A stretch of 64,000 bases of DNA from Leishmania martiniquensis (lineage: Eukaryota; Euglenozoa; Kinetoplastea; Trypanosomatida; Trypanosomatidae). The stretch's first letter is position 1; every line of letters begins with the position of its first letter. The translations under genes and the position numbers were made by a program. This document shows, one piece after another, positions 42,745 through 52,091 of this stretch. The stretch covers positions 65,001 to 129,000 of the forward strand of contig NC_090154.1 of the NCBI RefSeq assembly GCF_017916325.1. Reading direction: 5' to 3'. The notes below the pieces were generated by a model. The model did not search any database. It was not told the DNA's origin and worked only from the letters and a program-made list of their open reading frames with translations.

Positions 42745-45721
42745 CAACGCTCATATGCTATCGAAGCGAGCGATTCGCCGCTTGGTGGACCAATGGACGC
42801 GCAACGGAGCGTCAGCGCATAAGACGCGCGAGCAACAAAATGGCGAGCGGACCGGGCAGTGTCAATGGCGCACACTCATGGGCAGCCGCCTGCGTCTCCC
42901 GCTCGATGCAGCAGCCGTTCTGTCTCACGTTCGAAGTCTCTCCATTCCCTTTGGCGACGTCCAGGCTGTGTTTATAGGCTACACAGCAAGCCAAGCCACG
43001 ACCGAGGGGACGGAGGCGGTGAATCCGCCATGGGATGGTGGTACACCCGCGCCCCCTCGGCGGCAGGTGTCGCCCTCATCAGCCGCCTCTGCACACTCTC
43101 CCGTGCGCGTCAAGCTTTCGGTGAGTGCGAGCGCGCACTCCGATTTGCTCTACGTGGAGGAGCCCCTTTCAGCCGCATTGCTTCGTGCATCGGCCCTCTA
43201 TCGTCGGTGCCTGGGCGCAGCGCACCGTCGCGAGTTGATAGAGGCAGTGACGCGAAGCATTGTGGATGGCGCGACGGCGGAGGATGTCTTCACAAGGCGG
43301 CAGTCGCAGCGACACCGATGTGGCCGTCTTTCTTTCAAAACCACTGAGGTGCCGCTCACCGGCACCGGAGGTCGCCTGCAGGTGTACGAAGCATGCGAGG
43401 CTGCCCTGTCGCTGATATCCCCGCTTGAATGCGTCATGCCCTCGCATTTCGACACCGGGGAAGCGCCCGCGGACCGGCCGGGCAGGGACGACGACGTCGT
43501 GTCGCTGCTCGTCATGTACCCGCTCCTGAGCACGCGGAGCATTCGCCATGTGCTGTTGAGCGCGTTTCAGGTACGTGTCGCGCTGCTTTCCGGGGCCGGT
43601 GATGCCGCTCCAGCGGCGGTGAAGGCCACCGAGGTGGATCGCACTGACGCACCGAAGGAGGTTGTGTGTGGCCGCAGCGCCACCGGCAGCGGGCCCACCA
43701 GCGCACTAGCAGGGCCCCCCGATCACTTCCGCGTACGCTTCGTCGAGTCGCGCCGGCGTGCTAATGAGTGTGAGCAGCGCGAGTTTGAGCACCTGGTCCA
43801 GGTAGCGGAGGCGCGCGCTGCCGCTGCCGCTGCTGCGGTGGCGGCGGCGGCGGTGGCCAAAGGGGTGGCGACCCCTTCTTGCGCCCCACAAGCTCCACTT
43901 CTTTCCCAAGCGTATGTTGGGTATGCGGAGCCTGCGGTGCTGCTGGGCTTGTGGACTTCGACACTGCTATTCCGAGCGCCCACATTGGCAGACGTGATGG
44001 CGTTGCGCGGGTTCTTCTTTACAGCACTCCGCACGAGTTACGCCGTCTCTCACCGAACCTCAGCAGGAGCACCGCCTCGCGCCGGCTCCACGGATGGCGG
44101 CACTGCCGGTGACAGCGTCAAGTTCCGCGTTTGTGATGTGGACGTGATTCATGTTGACTACGCAGACTCCAGAAGGCGCAGCAGGCGTTCCCATCGCCTG
44201 TTTGGTGTTCGGGCGTCTTTATGCCCCGCGTGCGCAGCTGTGCCGCACCCGCAATCAGATGCCGGAATGGTAGGCGACGAGGCGTTGAGGGAGGGGAGCA
44301 ACGGCGACCTTGTCGCGCGGGAGCTGGCGCTGTTGGAGGCGATCCTGCAACAGTCGCTCGAGGAGTGTGCGCAGACCGCTATGTTTTTTCCGCTATGGCC
44401 AGAGCGCCGCGACTCCAACGACTCCGCGCGGTGCGCCACCCCGCGGCAAAGCAACAAGGCGCACTGCGTGACGGCGAGCGACGGTAGCGGTGCCACGGGG
44501 GTCCGCCGGCTGCCATTCCCTTTCTTCACCTCAAGCGCCGCTCACCGGCCCTTTCTCAGCTTCCCTAGGGTGATAGAGACGTCGTCGGCGTGGACGCCGT
44601 TACTGACCGAGTTGCGCCTTGCGAGCGTGGCTGCGGCGCAGCGGCCTTCACTCCACCTGACGATCGGCAGCCGAGTAGTGCTGCTGGAGTTAGTGTATCT
44701 GCCGACAAGCGATGGAGCGGTAGCACAGGACGGCGATGCGGAGAAAGAGACAGCGAGGAGCGCGACCAAGGTACCGAACAGCGTTGTCTTTTGGCGGGGG
44801 CAGGTGTGCGAAGTGACCGGCTTTGTACCTTGTGGCCTGCTCCTTGGGTGCGGGGCGGCGTCGAAGGGGCCGGAGAAGGCTGGTGAGGCAAGTCGCAGCG
44901 ACGACAGCGCCACACGTGTGTCGTCTATTCCGGCCCTCGTGCAGCGGCAAGCAGCCAGTTGGTCTCTTAGGGAGCGGCAACTGATAGAGCAGTACGTGGC
45001 GCAGCAGCGGCACGCGTCCGCCTTGCCGCTGCTGCGGTGCTGCGTCGGCTCCCAAGGGCGCCAAGAAGGTGACCCGGGCAGTCAGGGTCGCTGCGTTTTC
45101 GTGCTCGCTCCGCGCTGCGCCTTTGTCGGCGGCTACCGCTCGCTTCACTACTACGGTCTGCCGCTGCTGCACCTCCCGCTACTCATCTTGGCTGGCGGTT
45201 CAGCCCGTTCTCAGCCACTCCAATCTACCGTGCGGCGCTCCAAGGTGTGCAGGAGTGCAAGAAGAACTTGGATGAAGCCACACGTTTCGGCCCCGGGCAG
45301 TGACACAGGTACGCGACCGGAACCTCTCACAGCCACCTCGCCCTCTGTCTCCTTCAACTACGCCCTGCCTCACCTATTTCACCCGTATCACACCGACCCC
45401 GCCAGCTGCAGAGCGACGCTGTTCTTGACATCACAAGAGCGGCAGCATGCCCTCCAGCTGCTTTTTGCACCGCTGCGTAACGCTGCTGCCGCGCCTCGCG
45501 ATGTTCACGTTTCACGTGCGGACGAGGCCTCGCCACGCTCGCCTATATCCTTCGTGGAGGACGTTCTCTTCTCAGAAGTCGCAGGAGGCCATGGCAACGG
45601 AGACTCCGCGGATGATGGCCCTGCAGGTAAGCACGACAGGACTGGCGTACATGCGGTGCTCGCACCACCGCTGCACTGTCCACTGTTGACCGAGCTGGCC
45701 CTCTACTCGCGCCCGCAGTAG
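42689..45721 (+). CDS. Large hypothetical protein, probable 3' part of the broken gene (1010 aa)
   Basis: An intact frame of 1010 codons with strong GC3 bias starts at ATG 42689, just after an in-frame TAG at 42662, and ends at TAG 45719-45721. Early sequence such as RLVVFSNAHMLSKRAIRRLV reads as the middle of a folded domain rather than a fresh N-terminus, which supports continuity with the broken stretch upstream. There is an Ala-rich run at about 375-395 (near 43812-43860), a CPAC motif near 44226, and long Ser/Ala/Arg linkers typical of Leishmania insertions. I recognise no family. Whether it is translated depends on a splice acceptor close to 42689 or on the upstream breaks not being real. 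Confidence 0.65.
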   Translation: MLLLLKLWLEPPLRLVVFSNAHMLSKRAIRRLVDQWTRNGASAHKTREQQNGERTGQCQWRTLMGSRLRLPLDAAAVLSHVRSLSIPFGDVQAVFIGYTASQATTEGTEAVNPPWDGGTPAPPRRQVSPSSAASAHSPVRVKLSVSASAHSDLLYVEEPLSAALLRASALYRRCLGAAHRRELIEAVTRSIVDGATAEDVFTRRQSQRHRCGRLSFKTTEVPLTGTGGRLQVYEACEAALSLISPLECVMPSHFDTGEAPADRPGRDDDVVSLLVMYPLLSTRSIRHVLLSAFQVRVALLSGAGDAAPAAVKATEVDRTDAPKEVVCGRSATGSGPTSALAGPPDHFRVRFVESRRRANECEQREFEHLVQVAEARAAAAAAAVAAAAVAKGVATPSCAPQAPLLSQAYVGYAEPAVLLGLWTSTLLFRAPTLADVMALRGFFFTALRTSYAVSHRTSAGAPPRAGSTDGGTAGDSVKFRVCDVDVIHVDYADSRRRSRRSHRLFGVRASLCPACAAVPHPQSDAGMVGDEALREGSNGDLVARELALLEAILQQSLEECAQTAMFFPLWPERRDSNDSARCATPRQSNKAHCVTASDGSGATGVRRLPFPFFTSSAAHRPFLSFPRVIETSSAWTPLLTELRLASVAAAQRPSLHLTIGSRVVLLELVYLPTSDGAVAQDGDAEKETARSATKVPNSVVFWRGQVCEVTGFVPCGLLLGCGAASKGPEKAGEASRSDDSATRVSSIPALVQRQAASWSLRERQLIEQYVAQQRHASALPLLRCCVGSQGRQEGDPGSQGRCVFVLAPRCAFVGGYRSLHYYGLPLLHLPLLILAGGSARSQPLQSTVRRSKVCRSARRTWMKPHVSAPGSDTGTRPEPLTATSPSVSFNYALPHLFHPYHTDPASCRATLFLTSQERQHALQLLFAPLRNAAAAPRDVHVSRADEASPRSPISFVEDVLFSEVAGGHGNGDSADDGPAGKHDRTGVHAVLAPPLHCPLLTELALYSRPQ

Positions 45722-46115
45722 ACAGCCTCCACCCCGCGCATGAGCCCGGCGTCAGCGTTGTGCCTCTTCAGTAGGAGGCACATCTGCGCGCTCGAATGTG
45801 AGATAAAGTAGCGGCGAAATCGAAGGGGGGCGTAGCGAAGAATGCGGTGAGCGCACTCTTCCTTGCCGCCGCAATCCATCCGAGACGCCAGCGCCCGAAT
45901 GCTTCGGCGTCTGCTCCCTGCCGCGCGTTCTTCCCCTCTCTTTCCTCTGTGACTGCAACGCCAGTGCGCTTGCTGACTGCCCTCTCTTAGGCTGTCGATG
46001 GGGTCGCTTCTCTCTCTCTCCACACACACACACACCTCCCCCTCCCCCGACCTTTTCTTGCTCTGCTTGTCTCTGCTCTGGTCGTTGCGCGGCACCAAAG
46101 GCATCTGCTGCTGTT

Positions 46116-46139
46116 CCGCCGCTGCGGTAGCAGCGGCGG
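46116..46139 (+). repeat. Perfect 10-bp GC-rich stem-loop with GGTA loop
   Basis: CCGCCGCTGC (46116-46125) pairs exactly with GCAGCGGCGG (46130-46139) around the four-base loop GGTA. It lies about 400 bases after the preceding stop codon. Confidence 0.6.
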
Positions 46140-46735
46140 CTTGTTCCCCCTCCCTCCTCTCTCTCCCCACTCACACCTCTGCTTTTCGTCGACCTGTGGA
46201 TCCACTGTGTGAAGAGGATACGGGCGCGGCGCAGCCGCACCTCCTAGAAAAAAAACGAGAGCGAATCCACCTTAGGTAGAGAGCCAAGGCTGGCATGAAA
46301 AGGTGACACTCGCTTTCGCAGGCGCGCACGCGTTCACCGTATCTGTTATGAGGTAGGGTGCGTGAAGTAGTGTGACACGCCCATCACGTTGACCGAGCTG
46401 GCCTCTCTCTGCAGCAAGGGCCAATAAGGGGGAGGGAGCCGACGACGCATCACCGACAGTCCACCTCGGTGCCTCTCTCACTCCCCCGTCTTTTGATGAC
46501 TTTGCCATGCGCCGTCGTCGCCTGTACATCGCGCGCTCTTTCCCTTGCGCGTGGCGATGCTGTCGGCAACACTGCCCTCACTTTTGTGCTTGACGGCCTC
46601 CTGCCCTTCTACCCACGCGCGCCTTCGTTCTCGCTATTTTCGCTCACTCGAACCCGACATGCACGTGCATCTCTGTGCTCTCCCCTCAAATGAAGTAGGG
46701 ATAGTGCGAGCTCTCGTACACTCCTCTCTCTTTAC

Positions 46736-46752
46736 ATATATATATATATATA
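46736..46752. repeat. TA microsatellite
   Basis: A run of alternating A and T in the spacer before the first U-box gene. Confidence 0.8.
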
Positions 46753-47388
46753 TTCGTTTACATTTGGCGCTACAGTACGAGGGAGGGGGGCCATCTGCCG
46801 CCTAGCGGTTCACGAATCTGCAAGCCAGGGGCGCACAGGGACTCAAGTCTTCACCGGCCCAATTCACTCTCTTCTCCGTGTCGCACAAGCCCCAACGTCG
46901 GTTACGCAGCGGTCGCAGAGAGTCACGAATCTTCGACGAGCTCGACTTCACAGACAACACAGGAAGCAGTGCCCTAGCACTGCGTCAAAGAAGGTGTCCT
47001 GCAGCCAGGGGTTCGGGCTAACACGTACACTTAACGATCACCGTGCATAGCCGCTTTCACTCTTTCTTTCCTGCCGAACGGCAACTTGTTGGACCTTTTT
47101 TTTCTGCATGTTTCGTTAGTCTCGACGCCCCCTGTGTCTTTCGCAGCTCTCAAAATTTCTTCCCGATTCTCCTCCGGGATTTCTTATCTGTTTTTTTTCT
47201 TTCTCGTGCGTGCGCGCTTATTTGCTTGCGCTGCCTCGCATCACTTTTGCTTTCCGCGGCTAGCCCTCGGCTGACGGTAGTTCTGTTGTGTCTTTGCGTG
47301 CCGCCGTCTCCTCGTTCCTCTTCCTCGTTCCGTGGGTCGCTTGCGGTCGTTACTGCTCCTCTTCGCCACCGCTGACGGTCACCGAATC

Positions 47389-48315
47389 ATGAAGTCGAAG
47401 GTTGAGGCTGATGCCCCCACGATGGGCGCCTGCCACGGCGATGGTATGACGGCACCTGCCGTGAGCATGAATGAGCCAATGCAGAGTGTGTACAATCGCG
47501 CGCAGAAGCGCGTGCCGGTGCTCCGGGATAACTTGATGATGTACGAGCAGCATATGATGCAGGTGATGGAGGACCTGCGTACGTTGACGATGGACATGAA
47601 CGCGTTGCGGGAGCACTACGAGGAGGCGCTCCAGGAAAAACTGTACATTGAGAACCTCGCGGCTCAGGCGGAGAAGCGCGTGCAGGACGTGAGCGAAATT
47701 GTGAACCGCTACGTTGGTGTCAAGGACGCCGTGGTAGCCAGCGACGGTTTCACATATGAGCGGGAGACCATCTCCTCCTACATCGATGGCTGCAAAGAAG
47801 CTGGCGGCACGCCGACGTCATACCAGACAGAGAAGCCGCTGACCTCGCTCCTCATCCCCAACCGTTCTCTCAAGACGTTAGTGGATCGCTTGGTAACGCT
47901 GCAGAAAGCGGAACCGGCGCCGCCGCCAACGGCTGATCGAACCCCGGTGCAGCACCAACTGAAGGTGACGATGACAGGCCGCCCAGCCAACGTGGCGAGC
48001 AACCAGCACGACGGCCAGCGGCGCAACATGCACGCTGGCGGAAAGGACAGCTTTGCCCCCGTCGAGCTGAACGCCAAGAGGGAGCGGGTGCACCCATGCA
48101 TTCGTGTGTACGGGTACTGTCACTACAACGAGAGCTGTGCGTACGCAAAGTATCCGTACGATGCGTGCCTATCGAATCTAAAGAACAAATGCCGTTTCAA
48201 GAATCAGTGCCACGAGCGCCACGTGGAGTTCCGCGGCCCCCTCGATGACTACGGCAACCCCCTTTCAGCGAACCAGGGGCCCCACCAAGAGGACCCTGCG
48301 CCGGGGTCCGTGTGA
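47389..48315 (+). CDS. U-box plus CCCH zinc-finger protein, copy 1 (308 aa)
   Basis: The first ATG is 47389 (MKSKVEADAP); the frame opens upstream with a GTG. A coiled coil (about 50-105) leads into a U-box-like domain at about 104-165, shown by VKDAVVASDGFTYERETIS and later LLIPNRSLKTLVDRLV. The opening CPI of a standard U-box is replaced by NRYVG. U-boxes recruit E2 enzymes as ubiquitin ligases without zinc. At about 236-280 are two finger-like units. The first (CIRVYGYCHYNESCAYAK) has C-x6-C-x5-C-x3 but Lys where His is expected. The second (CLSNLKNKCRFKNQCHERH) is a standard C-x7-C-x5-C-x3-H. An RNA-binding ubiquitin ligase is a reasonable inference. A paralogue lies at 52092, and a family A repeat follows 1.2 kb downstream. 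Confidence 0.85.
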   Translation: MKSKVEADAPTMGACHGDGMTAPAVSMNEPMQSVYNRAQKRVPVLRDNLMMYEQHMMQVMEDLRTLTMDMNALREHYEEALQEKLYIENLAAQAEKRVQDVSEIVNRYVGVKDAVVASDGFTYERETISSYIDGCKEAGGTPTSYQTEKPLTSLLIPNRSLKTLVDRLVTLQKAEPAPPPTADRTPVQHQLKVTMTGRPANVASNQHDGQRRNMHAGGKDSFAPVELNAKRERVHPCIRVYGYCHYNESCAYAKYPYDACLSNLKNKCRFKNQCHERHVEFRGPLDDYGNPLSANQGPHQEDPAPGSV

Positions 48316-48765
48316 AAGGCGAGTCATTAACCCCCCTCCCCCTGTCCTCGGTTACCGTAGCTTCTCCGAACCCCCTTCGGTCCCCCTCCTCTGCCACAGA
48401 ATTTCATCTACGAGCGAAGAGGCCGCAGGGCAATGGGCGGAGCGATGGCCGCCACACTCATGCCCAAGTGCCGCTCTCTCCCTCCTATCTGTATTTCTTG
48501 TGCGTCGTCATGTTCAGGGGGCGACTCTTCGCCTTGTCACTCTCACCCTGCCGGTAGCTTATTCATCTGTTTTTTTGTGTGCGTTTGCCCCTCGTTGTCT
48601 TAACTGCACCCCCCCCTTCGGCACAAACACACAAACACACTCGCGTATTGGCTCTCTTCGCTCCTTCCCCTTCATCTCCTTTCCCCTCCTCATCCGACCG
48701 CTCTTCTTTCGGTCCGCCCTCTTTTCTTTGTTCCCCCCTCCCATCCCTCCGTCCCGCCCCTCTCC

Positions 48766-48795
48766 GTGCAGTGGCGCGTCGGCGCGCCACTGCAC
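48766..48795 (+). repeat. Perfect 13-bp stem-loop with TCGG loop
   Basis: GTGCAGTGGCGCG (48766-48778) pairs exactly with CGCGCCACTGCAC (48783-48795) around a four-base TCGG loop, about 450 bases after the first U-box gene. It sits in a pyrimidine-rich context where such a balanced GC stem stands out. Confidence 0.75.
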
Positions 48796-49502
48796 AAGTG
48801 CTTTTTCCTCTTCTGCTTCTCTTTGTGCGCGACGCGGCCTCGATCCTCTCTGAACTTCCTTCTGCACCCCTCTCCCTCAGCACTTGCGCTGCGGCACCCG
48901 CTGCTCTGTCTCGCTTCTCTCTCGGTGCACCCAGGCTGCATGCTTGTACTGTCACTTGTAGCAGGTGGTGTGCAGGTGAGCCGGTAGCCATCGCTGGTGC
49001 ATATTGGCTGTGATAGCGGAGGTCGCTGGAAGGTGGTTCTTGTCGATGATGTTGGGGGATGAGCGTCGGACGAGGTTTTGAGAAAAAAGGTCAGGGGAGG
49101 GTAAAGTCGGTGTCTTGGCAAAGCTCACGGCGCCTCCGAGCGCTGTCGCTCATAGACATTTCTCCTCAACATTTGTCTTTGCGCCAAACGCCTTTATTGT
49201 TTAGTTTTGTTTCTTTCCTGCCACGAGGCGGCAGACAGTCACCTCTGCGCGGCTCTGAACGGGCGCCTCTCAGAGTTTTGGATTTCTGTAACCGCAGGTG
49301 ACTGGCAGTGGCGAGATGGAGTGATGACGACGTGCTGCTCGCTACTCCGCTGACACTGCGGGGCCCCCCTCCCCTATCCTTCCTCTACGCCTGCTGCTTT
49401 CGGTTCGGGCGTATGACACGGCCCTTTGCCTCCTTCCCTGGGCGAGATAGGCGAATCGCCAGAGGCCCCAGAGCCTCATTTCACAGTATGCTCCTTAGCG
49501 CA

Positions 49503-49970
49503 GCAGTGCGATGACGCGCATTGCATTCGCGCCGCGTGGGCTACCGATCTGGGCGGGTGTCTATCGCTGCCCATCTGTGCCCCCCCTCTACTTTGCAGAG
49601 AGCGGCTGGCTGACTACTGTGGCTCATCCAGCACGTGCCTGGACTCCCCTCTCCCCATCCTGCTACCCGCACGGCAGCCGCTGCGACCTCCGCCCTGGAG
49701 CCAGTCGCTGTAGGGTGTCCTCTGCTTGAGTCTAGGCATGGTGCCCACCCGTGTCTGCGTTGCGCCGACTGCGCCGTATGCCGCCAGAGGAGGGGTGCCG
49801 GGAGGCAGGGAGAGCGCATCCGATGCATGCTGCCATTGGGCGGCAGGACGGCTCGCTCTGGAGGGCGAGGGCTTCGCCGCCGTGGTGGCACAGTGGCAGG
49901 CGGGCCGTGGCTCGATGCACATATTTGCTGGCGGGTTCGGGGTTGAGAAAGGGCACCGTGCCAAAAAGGT
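49503..49970 (+). mobile_element. SIDER-like repeat, family A copy 2
   Basis: The 468-bp near-identical partner of 19717-20184, about 30 kb away, in the same orientation. It starts right after CTCCTTAGCGCA and ends at CCAAAAAGGT. It lies in the 3' spacer of the first U-box gene. Confidence 0.7.
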
Positions 49971-50904
49971 CTCTAGAACTTGTCTGTGCGGGGTGCTTAC
50001 AGGACCATGTTCGTCGCCTGCGGACCGCTCCTTCCACAACCCGCTCCTCTGCTCTTTTTCTGTCTTACTGTGGTCCTCGAGGGAAGGAAAGCGCCTTTGC
50101 CGCAAACGGCTTTGGTCACGTGTCTCGCCGCTCTTCCCTGCGGCTGTCGGGGTGTGTCGAGGGGAGGGTGCGCGTCTGTTAAGTCGTTCTTTCTCCTCTT
50201 TTTTTAAAATGCTCTGAGTGATTTCCGGGCTACTGGGGAAGAGGAGAGGCAGCTACGTACTTATGGAGGACGTGCGCCCGTTAGTGGCTTTTCTTTTCGC
50301 GAATGTGCGAAGCTCGGTTTGGTTCTGGCGTGCTCGTATCCCCTCTCTTCGTGCTGTGTTGTGCATGGAGGAGGGCGAGAGTGGGCGGTAGTGGTTGAGC
50401 GAGACGGCGCAAGTGTAGATCGTTGGGCTCTCTTTCGCATGCACCTCCCCCACTTTTTTCTTTCAGTTTGCCGATGGCGTGCGCACGCCTGTCTATGCGC
50501 TTCGTCGTTTGTGTGCTGTTTCCGTCGACCTCTTTTTTCTTTCCCTCTAACGACTGCGAAAAGCGAACGAAAAAGAGTAACCAAACAGCAGAGCGCTGCC
50601 GTCGCATCTGCTCGACTCAGTGAGCAGCCGCATGCGCCGGTGTTGTGCTCCGTCTGGTGGTGGAGGGCTGAGGTACACTCTCTGCGGTACACACTCGTGC
50701 ACGTGTATACGCGGTAGTCGGACTTGCTTGCACTCGCCCAGATTCGCCAGCACGGGCAAGAGTTGCAGGAGCGTAAGGATAAGCCCGAAAGACAAGGTAG
50801 GTAACTCTACGGTTGCACGTCGTAATCTTTCTCGCTTGCCATGCTGAGGTAGGGAGGAGGAGGGGCGAGGGATTGAAGAAGTTGGTCTGGGCTGTGGCGG
50901 AAAC

Positions 50905-50918
50905 ATATATATATATAT
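50905..50918. repeat. TA microsatellite followed by GT repeat
   Basis: Seven AT units bounded by AC and GT, so that the core is a perfect palindrome, with a GT repeat just downstream. Confidence 0.8.
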
Positions 50919-51943
50919 GTGCGTGTGTGTGTGTGCTTCTGTACGGATCTCCTTGAAAACTTGCAAAAACAAAAGCGCAAAGAACGATCAAGAAGTGGAC
51001 GGATGAAGAGGTGAGGCACACGCCCCCCTGCAGTGCCAGGGGGACGCTTTGCCCCATTTCGGTGTTCCCACGTTAGACGTCGAGGAGTGGATTCATTTAA
51101 AGCATCGAGCTCCTCCTTCACCTCACCCCCCTGGACAGCGCAAGCGCGCACGTATGCGCACACAGCCATGCTACTACGGTAGGAGATGGCGACGATTCAC
51201 GTTAGGGACGACTCCATCACGTGCCATTTTTTTGCTCTCTCCCTCCCTCCTGATGTCTCTTATTTTCGGGTGTTCCTGTCATGTGTCCCATGCGTCGTCG
51301 TTTCTCTTTTGGGATATCACCCCCCACACACACACACGTACTCAGGCAGCTCAACAGATGTGTTTCGCTCTTGGCGACACATTCGACCCTCCCTTCTCAC
51401 CTCATTCTCTGTCGAGAGCAGTGGAAACAAAGGTCGTTTGAATTTCCCACGGCTTTGGACGGAAGTGCCAACGAAAAAAAAAACGGCGACTGAAGAGAGA
51501 AAAGAATGGAGACTCGACGGACTCGCAGAGGCGTCGCAGGATGCATTCGCTGAAGCCATTACCTCACCAAAGGCACACTGCGGCATCGCGTATCCGCCGC
51601 CTCCCCTGTCGCTGCCGCGCGCAAGAAGCTCACGTATGTGCTTTTAGCACCCATCTGGTGGCTTGCGTGAGTGAGTGACAACGCGCGCTGGACTATCGCT
51701 CCACCCTGCGCTGATTCTTCGTGACACCATTTCTCGCCCATGTGTGCAAGGCGCAGTCCCTCCCCGCCTCTCTCCCCCTGGACCCCCCCTCCTCGTCGTG
51801 CTCCTCTTTGTTTGTCCTCTACCTCCACCTCTCTCTGCTCTTCGCGCCTCTGTGTGCGCTACCCTTCCTTCTGCTTGTGTGACCCGCCCTACTCTCCACT
51901 GTGCTCTCTCCAGAAGAGCGGCCCTCCCGCCTCCTCCTCGAGC

Positions 51944-51973
51944 CTCTTTCGCCTTCTCTCCCACACAACGAAG
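51944..51973 (+). promoter_or_regulatory. Candidate trans-splice acceptor for second U-box gene
   Basis: A pyrimidine run (about 51944-51962) is followed by the first AG at 51972-51973, giving a leader of about 119 bases to ATG 52092. Confidence 0.4.
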
Positions 51974-52091
51974 AAAACAAAATCAAGCCAGAAAAAAAGC
52001 GAATCGGGTTCACACCGCCGCCTCTCCTCGTCATTTCTCAAATTTTTGAAAGACAGCAAAAACGCCTCCCAGCTGGGGAGCAAACGAAAAG

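Larger units (their letters stand above)
45722..47388. other. Intergenic region with stem-loop and TA tract
   Basis: A 1.7-kb spacer with a perfect 10-bp stem-loop (46116-46139) and a TA microsatellite (46736-46752). No gene was seen. Confidence 0.6.
48316..52091. other. Intergenic region with hairpin, SIDER-like repeat and TA tract
   Basis: A 3.8-kb spacer between the two U-box/CCCH paralogues. It contains a 13-bp perfect stem-loop (48766-48795), repeat A2 (49503-49970), a TA tract (50905-50918) and a candidate splice acceptor (51944-51973). No gene was seen. Confidence 0.6.

Noticed and set aside
49541..49891. Minus-strand open frame of 116 codons found in each family A repeat
   Set aside because: It recurs because the repeat recurs; it has no reverse transcriptase, endonuclease or other element-encoded motif, and SIDERs are non-coding.
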